Assembly (NCBI RefSeq): GCF_036199905.1
Contig: NZ_CP108109.1
Coordinates: 5,579,501-5,643,500, forward strand
Origin: Streptomyces sp. NBC_00223
GTDB taxonomy: Bacteria; Actinomycetota; Actinomycetes; Streptomycetales; Streptomycetaceae
Length of the DNA: 64,000 bases
Direction of reading: 5' to 3'
Below, one piece after another: positions 23,851 to 31,996 of this stretch (its first letter is position 1; every line of letters begins with the position of its first letter). The notes beneath the pieces were generated by a model, which was not told where the DNA came from, searched no databases, and was given only the letters and a program-made list of their open reading frames with translations. The translations under genes and the position numbers were made by a program.

Positions 23851-24111
23851 GGTTTTGGCGTGGCGGGGTGGGCGTGCGGGGCGGGCGAGGAGGCTGAGGA
23901 GGGCGGCCGAGGTGAGGAGCGCGGCCGGGAAGGTCGCTTCGAGGTGGCCGCCGCCGAAGACCGTGTACGTGACGAGGCCGCCGGTGAGCGAGGCGACCGG
24001 ACCCGTGGCCAGCAGCAGCGGGCCGGGCGGGAAGCGCTGCGGGAGCAGCCGGCTCACCGAGACGGCGGCGAGCAGCCCGAGCAGGGCGTAGGCGACGGCT
24101 TCCCACAGCAT
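23833..24111 (-). CDS. Small integral membrane protein, unknown
   Basis: 92 residues with about three hydrophobic segments (EAVAYALLGLLAAVSVSRLL; GPLLLATGPVASLTGGLVTY; TFPAALLTSAALLSLLA) and a short basic tail. It resembles small GlsB/YeaQ-type membrane proteins in size only; no family is claimed. The ATG has GGGAGGA upstream. The final ~6 codons (TPAPDA) lie in the degenerate edge of repeat array 4. Confidence 0.65.
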   Translation of the reverse strand: MLWEAVAYALLGLLAAVSVSRLLPQRFPPGPLLLATGPVASLTGGLVTYTVFGGGHLEATFPAALLTSAALLSLLARPARPPRHAKTPAPDA

Positions 24112-24212
24112 CGTGAGTCCTCCCGTGGACAGGCGGTACGGGCGTACGGACCGGTCAGTACGGGGGTCCTACCCCAGGAGGCAGCCGGACAAAACGGCGT
24201 CGGCCAAAACAG

Positions 24213-24248
24213 AGGGGTGGCAACCGGTCACGACCGGTTGCCACCCCT
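24213..24248 (-). terminator. Perfect 16-bp hairpin after the DUF3107 gene
   Basis: AGGGGTGGCAACCGGT (24213-24228) pairs with its exact complement (24233-24248) around CACG, 8 bp beyond the DUF3107 stop. Very stable; no T-tract. Confidence 0.85.
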
Positions 24249-24256
24249 TGGTGCTC

Positions 24257-24487
24257 TCAGAGCGCGGCGCCGAACCCGACCCGGCGGGCGGCCGGCTCAC
24301 CGATCTCGACGTAGGCGAGACGGTCGGCGGGGATCAGGACCTTGCGGCCGTGCTCGTCCACCAGGCTCAGCAGCTTCGCCTCACCGGAAAGAGCCTCGGC
24401 CACGGCCTTCTCCACCTCGGCCGCCGACTGCGCGCTCTCGATGTTGATCTCGCGCGGCGCGTGCTGCACGCCGATCTTGACCTCCAC
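24257..24487 (-). CDS. DUF3107 family protein
   Basis: 76 residues (MEVKIGVQHAPREINIESAQ; LVDEHGRKVLIPADRLAYVE). DUF3107 is a small, well-conserved actinobacterial family (TB9.4/Rv3208A type) of unknown function. It follows the TetR gene at 133 bp in the same direction and is followed by a strong terminator. A full-length family member. Confidence 0.92.
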   Translation of the reverse strand: MEVKIGVQHAPREINIESAQSAAEVEKAVAEALSGEAKLLSLVDEHGRKVLIPADRLAYVEIGEPAARRVGFGAAL

Positions 24488-24620
24488 GGCTTGGATACCT
24501 CCGATGGTCCACGGGGTGCGCGGTCGATTCGCGCCGTACGCAGCAAAGACTAGCCCGGCACGACCGGCGGCAATCCGTAGTCGGGGAACGCCGTGAGCGA
24601 ACAGCGCGGGCGGCGTGCCG

Positions 24621-25262
24621 TCAGTGGTGGCCCTCGGCGCCGTGCAGCGGGAAGCCCGCGATGCCGCGCCAGGCCAGGGAGGTGAGCAACTGCACCGCCG
24701 TGTCCCTCGGCACCTCGCTGCGGCTGGCCAGCCAGTAGCGGGCCACCACCTGGGAGACGCCGCCGAGGCCGACGGCCAGCAGCATCGACTGCTCGCGGGC
24801 CAGGCCGGTGTCCTCGGCGATGACCTCGCTGATCGCCTCGGCGCACTGGAGGGAGACCTTGTCGACCCGCTCGCGGACGGCGGGCTCGTTCGTCAGGTCG
24901 GACTCGAAGACCAGCCGGAAGGCGCCGCCCTCGTCCTCGACGTAGGCGAAGTACGCGTCCATCGTGGCCTCGACGCGCAGCTTGTTGTCCGTGGTGGACG
25001 CCAGCGCGGTGCGCACCGAATGCAGCAGTGACTCGCAGTGCTGGTCGAGCAGCGCCAGATAGAGCTCCAGCTTGCCGGGAAAGTGCTGGTAGAGCACGGG
25101 CTTGCTGACCCCGGCGCGCTCGGCGATGTCGTCCATCGCCGCCGAGTGGTAGCCCTGGGCGACGAACACCTCCTGGGCCGCCCCCAGCAGTTGTTCACGT
25201 CGGGCCCTGCGGGGCAGGCGGGTGCCGCGCGGCCGGGCCTGAGTCTGCTCGATGGCTGTCAC
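24621..25262 (-). CDS. TetR/AcrR-family transcriptional regulator
   Basis: 213 residues. The N-terminal helix-turn-helix (REQLLGAAQEVFVAQGYHSA; MDDIAERAGVSKPVLYQHFP) is classic TetR. The C-terminal ligand domain contains VEDEGGAFRLVFESDLTNEP. The GTG start at 25262 has a GGCGG-rich leader. The upstream region (25275-25340) holds AACGAACGAAC and an AT-richer patch that could be its operator. The same gene next to DUF3107 is found in mycobacteria (Rv3208). Ligand and targets unknown. Confidence 0.9.
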   Translation of the reverse strand: MTAIEQTQARPRGTRLPRRARREQLLGAAQEVFVAQGYHSAAMDDIAERAGVSKPVLYQHFPGKLELYLALLDQHCESLLHSVRTALASTTDNKLRVEATMDAYFAYVEDEGGAFRLVFESDLTNEPAVRERVDKVSLQCAEAISEVIAEDTGLAREQSMLLAVGLGGVSQVVARYWLASRSEVPRDTAVQLLTSLAWRGIAGFPLHGAEGHH

Positions 25263-25395
25263 GCCGCCTCCCAGTTCTGGTGAAGGAACGAACGAACACT
25301 GCGATGCCCATCGTACTTTTCAGTAACGACACTGTGCGCTGTGCGGACGGACATTCTCACGTGGTAAGACCCGCCGGCGACAGTCGGACGACGGT

Positions 25396-25650
25396 TCAGC
25401 GGTAGTCGTCCTCGTCCAGATCGACCACCCGCCGCTGCTCGGCGGCGTCGGCGGGGTCGGCCTCGCTGTCCTCGGCCGGGCGCCCGGTGACCGGTTCGTC
25501 GTCGTGCTGGAGCAGTTCGACGTGCTGCTCGGCGGCGTCGGCCTCGGGGGTCTCCAGATCCAGATCCGCGTCCGGCTCGGTCCCGGCCTCGTCGTCGGAC
25601 CGGTCGGCTTCCCGCTCGAAGCGGTCGATGTCGTCGATCTCCTGGGACAT
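25396..25650 (-). CDS. Acidic conserved hypothetical protein
   Basis: 84 residues, very acidic (about one third Asp/Glu) and probably disordered: MSQEIDDIDRFEREADRSDD at the start, RRVVDLDEDDYR at the end. GAAAGAAGG precedes the ATG. No domain recognised. The conserved N- and C-terminal ends suggest that it binds a partner. It lies between the TetR gene and the divergent hydrolase gene. Confidence 0.7.
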   Translation of the reverse strand: MSQEIDDIDRFEREADRSDDEAGTEPDADLDLETPEADAAEQHVELLQHDDEPVTGRPAEDSEADPADAAEQRRVVDLDEDDYR

Positions 25651-25818
25651 GACGCCTTCTTTCCTCGCGCCCCCACGCCCCCGCTCCTGTCCGAGCGTAG
25701 GCCCAGGCGATCGGCGGCGCGGCGCGGGTGGCGGCTTCCGGACCCTTCACCGACTCTTCTGACCGTTTGTGGCGCCGAACACACCAGGGCGGACGTGATC
25801 CTCTCGTAACATCAACCC

Positions 25819-26859
25819 ATGCCCTCGACCGACTCTCCTCACGCGGCCGTCGCACCGGCGTCCGTGCCCCCGGCGGGACCGGTGCCCGCGGACGGGGAAT
25901 CGGTGCGTACGGTCGAGCTTTCGGGGCTCACTCTGGTGGTGCGGGCGCACGACGGGGGCGCGGAGCGGGCGGAAGGCGAGCCCGCGCTGTTCGTGCACGG
26001 CCTCGGCGGCTCCTCGCAGAACTGGACCGCGCTGATGGACCGGCTCGCCGACCGGGTGGCGGGGGAGGCCCTGGACCTGCCGGGTTTCGGCCATTCACCG
26101 CCGCCGGACGACGGCGACTACTCGATCGCCGGGCACGCCAGGGCGGTGATCCGGCTGCTGGACGCGCGGCCCCGGGGGCCCGTCCACCTCTTCGGCAATT
26201 CCATGGGCGGCGCGGTCACCGTGAAGGTCGCGGCGGCCCGGCCCGACCTGGTCCGTACCCTCACCCTGGTCTCGCCGGCGCTGCCCGAGGTGCCGCCCCA
26301 GCGCACCGCCCTGCCCACGGCGCTCGCCTCCGTCCCGGGTCTGCCCCGGCTCTATCTGCGCGCCACCCGGGACTGGCCGGTCGAGCGCCGCGCCCAGGAG
26401 CTGTTCACGCTCTGCTACGGCGACCCGTCGGTCATCGGCGCGCCGGCGCGCGCCGAGGCGGTGGCCGAGTACCGGCGCCGGATGGAGCTGCCGTACTTCT
26501 GGGATGCGATGATCCGTTCCACCCGCGGCATCGTGAACGCGTACACCCTCGGCGGGCAGCACGCGCTGTGGCGGCAGGCCGAGCGGGTGCTGGCGCCGAC
26601 GCTGCTGGTGTACGGAGGGCGGGACAAGCTGGTGTCGGTGAAGAGGGCCCGCCGGGCGGCCCGGGCATTCCGGGACAACCGGCTGCTGATCGTCCCCGAC
26701 AGCGGCCATGTGGCGATGATGGAACACCCGGAGCTGGTGAACCGGGCCTTCCGCGACCTGCTGTACGAGGTCGAGGGCCGTACGGGCGCCGACACGGGCC
26801 AGGACACAGGTACGGGGACGGATACGAGTCCGACGAGCGCTGCGGCGAGCGGGAGCTGA
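25819..26859 (+). CDS. Alpha/beta hydrolase fold protein
   Basis: 346 residues. HGLGGSSQNWTALMDRLADR gives the oxyanion HG motif (~60), LDLPGFGHS follows, and FGNSMGGAVT carries the nucleophile Ser (~128). The acid is in YGGRDKLVSV and the base is His in DSGHVAMMEHP (~296). The C-terminal ~30 residues are Thr/Asp/Gly-rich. No signal peptide. It lies 8 bp before the DUF3152 gene and forms an operon with it. Substrate unknown. Confidence 0.88.
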   Translation: MPSTDSPHAAVAPASVPPAGPVPADGESVRTVELSGLTLVVRAHDGGAERAEGEPALFVHGLGGSSQNWTALMDRLADRVAGEALDLPGFGHSPPPDDGDYSIAGHARAVIRLLDARPRGPVHLFGNSMGGAVTVKVAAARPDLVRTLTLVSPALPEVPPQRTALPTALASVPGLPRLYLRATRDWPVERRAQELFTLCYGDPSVIGAPARAEAVAEYRRRMELPYFWDAMIRSTRGIVNAYTLGGQHALWRQAERVLAPTLLVYGGRDKLVSVKRARRAARAFRDNRLLIVPDSGHVAMMEHPELVNRAFRDLLYEVEGRTGADTGQDTGTGTDTSPTSAAASGS

Positions 26860-26867
26860 TCGAGGGC

Positions 26868-28181
26868 GTGGGCAGACACAGCGCGACGGACGGCCAGGAC
26901 GGCCGCGAGAACCGGATACACGGCGGCACCGAAGGGGTCTTCGCCGGCCGGCCGGTGCCCCCTGCCGCGCCCGGCACCGGCCGGCGGCGGCGCGGCCCGG
27001 CCGAGGAGAGCGGCTACTTCACGGCGATCCGCCCGCAGGACCTGGACGGCCCGCCGCCGACCCACCCCGAGCACCGCGAGCACGCGGCCTGGGGCGCGGG
27101 CGGCTGGCCCGCGCCGCCCGGGCGGTCCCGGGACCTGCCGATGGACCCGGTGGAGGAGTGGGCCGCGGACTGGGCGCCGTACGACACGGCCTCCGCGCTC
27201 AGCTCGCCGGTCTCCGGGGCCGCGCTGCCGCGGCACACACAGACCCAGGAGCGGCTGATCCCGCATCCGCGGCAGGATTTCGTCGACGCCTTCGACGCGC
27301 CTCCCGCGCCGCCGCAGCCGGTGGCGCCCGAGACCCCCGAGGAGCCCGCGCCCGAGGCGGAGAAGCGGAGCGGCGGCAAGGGCCGCACGCTCAGCGGCGT
27401 CGCGGCGGCGGCCGTGGTCGCCGTGCTCGCCGTGGTGGTGAGCGGGCAGGTCGCGCACGACAAGAAGCTCGACGAGGAGCGTGCCACGGACACCGGCAAG
27501 CGGTCCGCCGCCGACGAGGCGTCGCGCTCGCAGCCCCGTCCGTCCGCGGCTCCGGCGGCTGTGGCGAACACCCCCGCGGTCCCCACGTACGACGAGCTGA
27601 TGGCGAAGCAGTATCCGCTCGCGGCGAAGCTGAGCCTGTCCGGCGCCTTCGAGACGGTGCCCGGGCACCAGGCGGCGCCCGGCAAGGGCAAGGTCATGAA
27701 GTACCGGATCGACGTGGAGAAGGGTCTGCCGCTGGACGCGGACCTCTTCACCGAGACGGTGTTCCGGACCCTCAACGACCCCCGCAGTTGGGGCCACGGC
27801 GGCACGATGACCTTCGAGCGGGTCTCCAGCGGCCCCGCCGACATCGTCATCACGCTCGCCAGCCCCGGGACCACCGACAAGTGGTGCGCGAAGTCCGGTC
27901 TCGACACCTCGATCGAGAATGTCTCCTGCGACTCGGCGTCCACCCCTCGTACGATGATCAACGCCTACCGGTGGGCACAGGGGGCCGTGACCTACGGCCC
28001 GACGCGGATGCACGAGTACCGGCAGATGCTGATCAACCACGAGGTCGGGCACCGGCTCGGGCACAACCATGTGGGCTGTCCCAAGGAGGGGATGCCCGCT
28101 CCGGTGATGATGCAGCAGACCAAGTTCCTGTCCCTGGACGGCGGTCCGACCTGCAAGCCCAACGCCTGGCCGTTCCCGTAG
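26868..28181 (+). CDS. DUF3152 membrane-anchored zincin-like protein
   Basis: 437 residues. A disordered cytoplasmic N-terminus of ~175 residues is followed by one membrane helix (SGVAAAAVVAVLAVVVSGQV, ~178-198), a Ser/Ala/Pro linker, and the extracellular DUF3152 domain. That domain carries HEVGHRLGHNH (~391-401), the HExxHxxGxxH zinc motif of metzincin-type proteases. Two extracytoplasmic Cys pairs (KWCAKSG, NVSCDSA, VGCPKEG, PTCKPN) could form disulfides. The protease activity is inferred from the motif; substrates are unknown. The GTG start lies 8 bp after the hydrolase stop. Confidence 0.88.
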   Translation: MGRHSATDGQDGRENRIHGGTEGVFAGRPVPPAAPGTGRRRRGPAEESGYFTAIRPQDLDGPPPTHPEHREHAAWGAGGWPAPPGRSRDLPMDPVEEWAADWAPYDTASALSSPVSGAALPRHTQTQERLIPHPRQDFVDAFDAPPAPPQPVAPETPEEPAPEAEKRSGGKGRTLSGVAAAAVVAVLAVVVSGQVAHDKKLDEERATDTGKRSAADEASRSQPRPSAAPAAVANTPAVPTYDELMAKQYPLAAKLSLSGAFETVPGHQAAPGKGKVMKYRIDVEKGLPLDADLFTETVFRTLNDPRSWGHGGTMTFERVSSGPADIVITLASPGTTDKWCAKSGLDTSIENVSCDSASTPRTMINAYRWAQGAVTYGPTRMHEYRQMLINHEVGHRLGHNHVGCPKEGMPAPVMMQQTKFLSLDGGPTCKPNAWPFP

Positions 28182-28301
28182 CGCCAGGCCGCGCGGACCC
28201 TCCGGCGGGCGTCCTCCGGACCTTCCGCCGGCCGTCACAACGGCACTTCAGGTCCCTTCAACGCGCGGCGGCGGGATAAGTTACGCCGCTTCACCCCTTT
28301 T

Positions 28302-28335
28302 GGTGGCGCGACGGACAACCGTCCGTCGCGCCACC
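28302..28335 (+). terminator. Perfect 15-bp hairpin after the hydrolase/DUF3152 operon
   Basis: GGTGGCGCGACGGAC (28302-28316) pairs with its exact complement (28321-28335) around AACC, preceded by a short T-run (CCCCTTTT). It separates the core operon from the polysaccharide cluster. Confidence 0.8.
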
Positions 28336-28450
28336 GGTATACCGGCATACCGTCTTCGCGCCGGGCGGACGCAGCGGCGTCGCACCACCGCGACACCCAC
28401 CCCGTCCCGGCACTGACCGAAAGCCCGGCATGCCGAGAGGGGGCGCACCC

Positions 28451-30148
28451 GTGCGCATCGCACTACTCACCGAGGGTGGCTATCCGTACGCGCGAGGTGA
28501 GGGGGGCGCGTGGACCGACCGGCTTGTGCGCGGGCTCACTCAGCACGAGTTCGAGGTGTACGCGCTGAGCCGTTCGCCCCGCACGGACGCCGGGGGGAGG
28601 GTTCCTCCGCCGGCGCATGTGCGCCGGGTGCTGACCGCGCGTCTGTACGGCGAGCCGCCGGACCGGGCCGCTCGGCAGATCGGGCGGTTCGGTCCGGGCC
28701 GGGCGGCCGCCCGGCGGGCCGGCGGGGGGCGGGCCGGACGCGTCGCCTTCCGCGGTCACTTCGCGGATTTGGCCGCCGCGCTGGCCGGCGGGAGCACGCT
28801 GGAACCCCATGAGCGGGCGGATCGTTTCGCCGCCGGGCTCTACGGTCTCGCCGAGGTCGCCGTCGACCACGGGGGCCTGCCGGAGCTGTTACGCGGCGAG
28901 GATGCGCTCGGCGCACTGGAGGCGGCCTGTCACGCGCCCGGCGTACGCCCCCTGCTCAAGGACATCGTCGTCACCGAACTCCTCGCCGTGGTCGCGCTGC
29001 TCGAACACCAGCTGCGGCCGCTGTCGCTGCCCTGGTACGGGCCCGGGGAGCTGGGCGCCGCCGATCTGTGCCACGCGGTCTCCGGGGGTCCGGCCGCGCT
29101 TCCGGGGCTGCTGGCCAAACGGTTCTGCGGGACACCGCTCATCGTCACCGAGTACACGGTCCGGGCGCGGGAGGCGCTGCTCGTGCACCGGGCGGCCGGG
29201 CTGCCCCCGGCCGTACGGGCGCTGCTCGGCGACTACCACCGGCTGCTCGCCGGGGAGAGCTACCGCCGGGCCGCGCTGATCACACCCGGTTCCGCGCATG
29301 TGCGGCGCTGGCAGGAGCGGTGCGGGGCCCGGCCGGAGCGGATGCGGACGGTGTACCCGGGGATCGACGCGGCGCGGTTCGCCCGCGCGGCGTCGGAGGC
29401 GGCGGGGGCTTCCGTGCTCGCGCTGCCCGTCGCACGCGTCGACCCGACGGTCGTGTGGGTCGGCCGGGTCGACCCCGCGAAGGATCTCGTCGCGCTGCTG
29501 CACGCCTTCCGCGCGATACGCGCGGGTGAGCCGCGGGCGCGGCTGCGGATCTTCCACCCGCCGGCCACGGGGGAGCGGGCGGCGGCCTATCTCGGCCACT
29601 GCCGGGCGCTCGCCGCTCGGCTCTTCCCGGGGGACGACGCGCCCGTCGGCGGGGTCACCTTCGAGGAGATCGGCGCTCCGGGCGTCCCTGAGCTGGCGGA
29701 CGCGTACGCCGCCGGGGACGTCGTCCTGCTCAGCAGCGGTGCGGAGGGCTTTCCGCTGAGCCTGGTCGAGGCGATGCTCTGCGGGCGGCCCACGGTGTCC
29801 ACGGACGTGGGGGCGGTGCGGGAGGTCGTCGGCGGTACGGGCCTTGTCGTGCCGCCGCGCAATCCGCGCGCGCTGGCCGAAGCGGCGCTCGTCCTGCTGC
29901 GCGGGCCGGAACGGGCCGCGCGGCTCGGGGCCGCCGCGCGGGAACGGGCGCTGGGGCGGTTCACGGTCGAGACGTGTGTGGGGGCCTTCCGCGAGAGCTA
30001 TCTCGACGTGGTCGCGCGGTATCCCGCGCGGCGCGAGCCGCTGCGGGACGCGGCGGGGCGGCCGCGGCCGTTCACCACGCCCGCGGAGTCGCTCGCGCCC
30101 GCGCGGCTGTCCCCGACGCCCGCGGTGCCGGGAGGTCCGCGCCGATGA
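28451..30148 (+). CDS. PelF-like glycosyltransferase (DUF3492 + GT4) with a TTA codon
   Basis: 565 residues. The N-terminus RIALLTEGGYPYARGEGGAW begins a DUF3492 domain as in PelF. The GT4 half (~300-530) has VVWVGRVDPAKDLVALLHAF, the donor-site loop SSGAEGFPLSLVEAMLCGRP (EGFPLSLVEA = E-x7-E motif) and TDVGAVREVVGGTG. PelF uses UDP-sugars to build Pel, a galactosamine-rich exopolysaccharide, in the cytoplasm. GTG at 28451 has GAGAGGGGG; an ATG at 28430 lacks one. Residue Leu147 is TTA (28889-28891), so translation should need the bldA tRNA. Its stop overlaps the next gene (ATGA). Confidence 0.85.
   Translation: MRIALLTEGGYPYARGEGGAWTDRLVRGLTQHEFEVYALSRSPRTDAGGRVPPPAHVRRVLTARLYGEPPDRAARQIGRFGPGRAAARRAGGGRAGRVAFRGHFADLAAALAGGSTLEPHERADRFAAGLYGLAEVAVDHGGLPELLRGEDALGALEAACHAPGVRPLLKDIVVTELLAVVALLEHQLRPLSLPWYGPGELGAADLCHAVSGGPAALPGLLAKRFCGTPLIVTEYTVRAREALLVHRAAGLPPAVRALLGDYHRLLAGESYRRAALITPGSAHVRRWQERCGARPERMRTVYPGIDAARFARAASEAAGASVLALPVARVDPTVVWVGRVDPAKDLVALLHAFRAIRAGEPRARLRIFHPPATGERAAAYLGHCRALAARLFPGDDAPVGGVTFEEIGAPGVPELADAYAAGDVVLLSSGAEGFPLSLVEAMLCGRPTVSTDVGAVREVVGGTGLVVPPRNPRALAEAALVLLRGPERAARLGAAARERALGRFTVETCVGAFRESYLDVVARYPARREPLRDAAGRPRPFTTPAESLAPARLSPTPAVPGGPRR
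28889..28891 (+). promoter_or_regulatory. TTA (bldA-dependent) leucine codon in the glycosyltransferase gene
   Basis: In frame with both possible starts (GAG CTG TTA CGC). TTA is the rarest codon in Streptomyces and is read only by the developmentally regulated bldA tRNA. No other in-frame TTA was noticed in the accepted genes of the window. Confidence 0.8.
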
Positions 30149-31899
30149 ATTCCGTCCCGCCCGGCAGCGATTCCCCGGCGCCGCGACCGCCTCTGCCTGC
30201 GGAATCGATTTGCCACGGGCATATGGCCCCCCCGTCGCCCGACCCCGACGCGGCCGCCCCTGCCGACGGCGCCGACCCGTCCGCCGGCCCGGCCCCCGTC
30301 GCGGGTGAGGTGTCCTCGGCCGGTACCGGCTCCGTCCCTGGCGCGGCCGCCCCCGACACCGCTGCCGACCCGTCCGCCGGCCCGGCCCTCGTCGTGGGCG
30401 AGATGCCCTCGGCCGGTACCGGTGGTCCCGGGGACAACCCCGGCCTGCCCGGAGGCCCGGCCACACGTGTGACCAGCTACGAGCCTGCCGCCGCTGCGAG
30501 CGCCTCGCCGCCGGCCGCCGATGCGCTCGGCGAGTTCGGGGACGGCGCTTGGTCCACCGGCCGGGGCACCCGCTCGGCCGTCCCTGGAGGGCCGTCCGAG
30601 GACGAGGCCAACTCCGCCGCCGGTGGGGAGCCCTCGGAGCGTTGGGGTGATGGCTTCGACGTGTTGTCAGGAACGGGCGCGCCTGTTGTCCCAGCGGACG
30701 GGCTTGGGGTCGGGGGGCGGGGGAGCGGCCCCTCCGTGCTCGGCGGGGTCGGCGTGGTGTCGGGCGCTGACTCGGGCGGAGGGGCGGGCGGTGGGCCTGG
30801 CCGCAGAGGGGTCGACCCGGCCGCTGTCGGTGTGGTGGCGAGGCGTGATCAGCCCGGCGTTGTGGGGCTCGGGGGGCCGTCCGTCGGCGGGGTTGGGGCG
30901 GTGGCCGCAGGGCGGGGGGTGGGAGATCCGTTGCGGGGGGTTGCGCAGCGGCATCAGGCGATGATCGCCGGGTCCGTCGACGTGTGGGAGATCGCCGCCG
31001 GCCTGGAGGCACGCGGCGTCACCGACGCCGACGCCCGCAGGCTGCGGCACCGTGACGTCTTCGGCCTCGCCGAGGAGCTGCGCGCGAGGGTGCCGAGGTC
31101 CATCCCCCGCCACGCCCCGGCCGTCCCCACCGCGGGACGCGAACCCGTACGGCTCCCCGCGCGGAGCGCGGCCCTGCACCTGCTCCCCGGCGCGGGCTGC
31201 GCCCTCGCCGTCGCCACGGCCAGGCCCGTCCACCTGCCCCTGCTCGGCGCGCTGCTCGCCGTACTCGCCGCCGCCGCGACCTGGGCCGCGCTGCGCCAGG
31301 GCCCACTGCGGGCGGCAGGCCACGAAACCGGCGCCACCTGGTCGTACGGACTGCTCGGCTTCGCGCTCTACGGCCCCCAGGCCGGCGCCGCCCTGGCCGG
31401 GGACGGCCCCTTCGACCCGGTCGCGAGCACCGGCGCCTTCACCGCGCTCGCGCTGAGCCTGCTGCCCGCCGCGTACTGCGCCCGCTGGTTCGCGGTCGGC
31501 GCCCGCGCCCAACTCGCGCCGAGCCACGGCCTGTCCGACTTCGCCGACGCCGTACGCCCCCGGCTGGCCGCCGCCCTCGCCGGTTACGCCGCCGCGCTGC
31601 TCGCCCTGCTGGCCGCGACCGGCGCGGTCGTCGGCGACGAGCCCGTCGCGGGCCCGGCCGCGCTCGGCCTGCTGCTGTTCACCGCGCGGCTGCTGGCCGT
31701 GCACGGCCGGGGACGTACCGCCGCCGGCGGCCTCGCCGCGGCCTGCGCCGCCGAGGCGCTGTACCTCGCAGCGGCCCTCGCGGGCCTCGCCCTCGACGGC
31801 GCCACCGCCGAAGCGGCGATCTGCGGCTGCGCCGCCCTCGTCCTCACCACGCGGGCCTTCCGCGTCCTGCCCCGCGCCTCGGCGCACCGCCGTACCTGA
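30145..31899 (+). CDS. Polytopic membrane protein of the polysaccharide cluster
   Basis: 584 residues. The first ~265 are Ala/Pro/Gly-rich, disordered, and contain a 31-residue in-frame repeat. A short helical domain follows (HQAMIAGSVDVWEIAAGLEA, RGVTDADARRLRHRDVFGLA), then ~8 membrane helices (from ALHLLPGAGCALAVATARPV to TAEAAICGCAALVLTTRAF). Coupled to the glycosyltransferase by ATGA overlap. By position it could be the membrane partner, as PelG/PelE are for PelF, but I see no PelG signature and it has fewer helices than PelG. Function is inferred from context only. Confidence 0.75.
   Translation: MNSVPPGSDSPAPRPPLPAESICHGHMAPPSPDPDAAAPADGADPSAGPAPVAGEVSSAGTGSVPGAAAPDTAADPSAGPALVVGEMPSAGTGGPGDNPGLPGGPATRVTSYEPAAAASASPPAADALGEFGDGAWSTGRGTRSAVPGGPSEDEANSAAGGEPSERWGDGFDVLSGTGAPVVPADGLGVGGRGSGPSVLGGVGVVSGADSGGGAGGGPGRRGVDPAAVGVVARRDQPGVVGLGGPSVGGVGAVAAGRGVGDPLRGVAQRHQAMIAGSVDVWEIAAGLEARGVTDADARRLRHRDVFGLAEELRARVPRSIPRHAPAVPTAGREPVRLPARSAALHLLPGAGCALAVATARPVHLPLLGALLAVLAAAATWAALRQGPLRAAGHETGATWSYGLLGFALYGPQAGAALAGDGPFDPVASTGAFTALALSLLPAAYCARWFAVGARAQLAPSHGLSDFADAVRPRLAAALAGYAAALLALLAATGAVVGDEPVAGPAALGLLLFTARLLAVHGRGRTAAGGLAAACAAEALYLAAALAGLALDGATAEAAICGCAALVLTTRAFRVLPRASAHRRT
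30274..30420 (+). repeat. In-frame 93-bp tandem duplication in the membrane-protein gene
   Basis: A block starting GACCCGTCCGCCGGCCCGGC at 30274 recurs at 30367, 93 bp (31 codons) later. It encodes DPSAGPAPVAGEVSSAGTG and DPSAGPALVVGEMPSAGTG. Confidence 0.7.
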
Positions 31900-31939
31900 C
31901 GACCGACCTTCCGCACGCGACAACCCAGGAGAAAGACCC

Positions 31940-31996
31940 ATGAACACGCACCGCACGTCACCCACCGCCCGCCTCGCGCGAGGAGGCTCCCGATGA
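31940..31996 (+). CDS. Candidate 18-residue peptide coupled to the epimerase gene
   Basis: Reads MNTHRTSPTARLARGGSR. It has its own AGGAG site 9 nt before the ATG, and its TGA overlaps the epimerase ATG (ATGA), as in translational coupling. The AGGAGG of the epimerase lies inside it. Basic, no membrane segment. It may only serve to load ribosomes onto the epimerase gene. Confidence 0.4.
   Translation: MNTHRTSPTARLARGGSR

Noticed and set aside
28889..31012. 707-codon minus-strand open frame over the glycosyltransferase and membrane-protein genes
   Set aside because: Shadow frame of repetitive PA-rich coding DNA; no recognisable motif or ribosome site.
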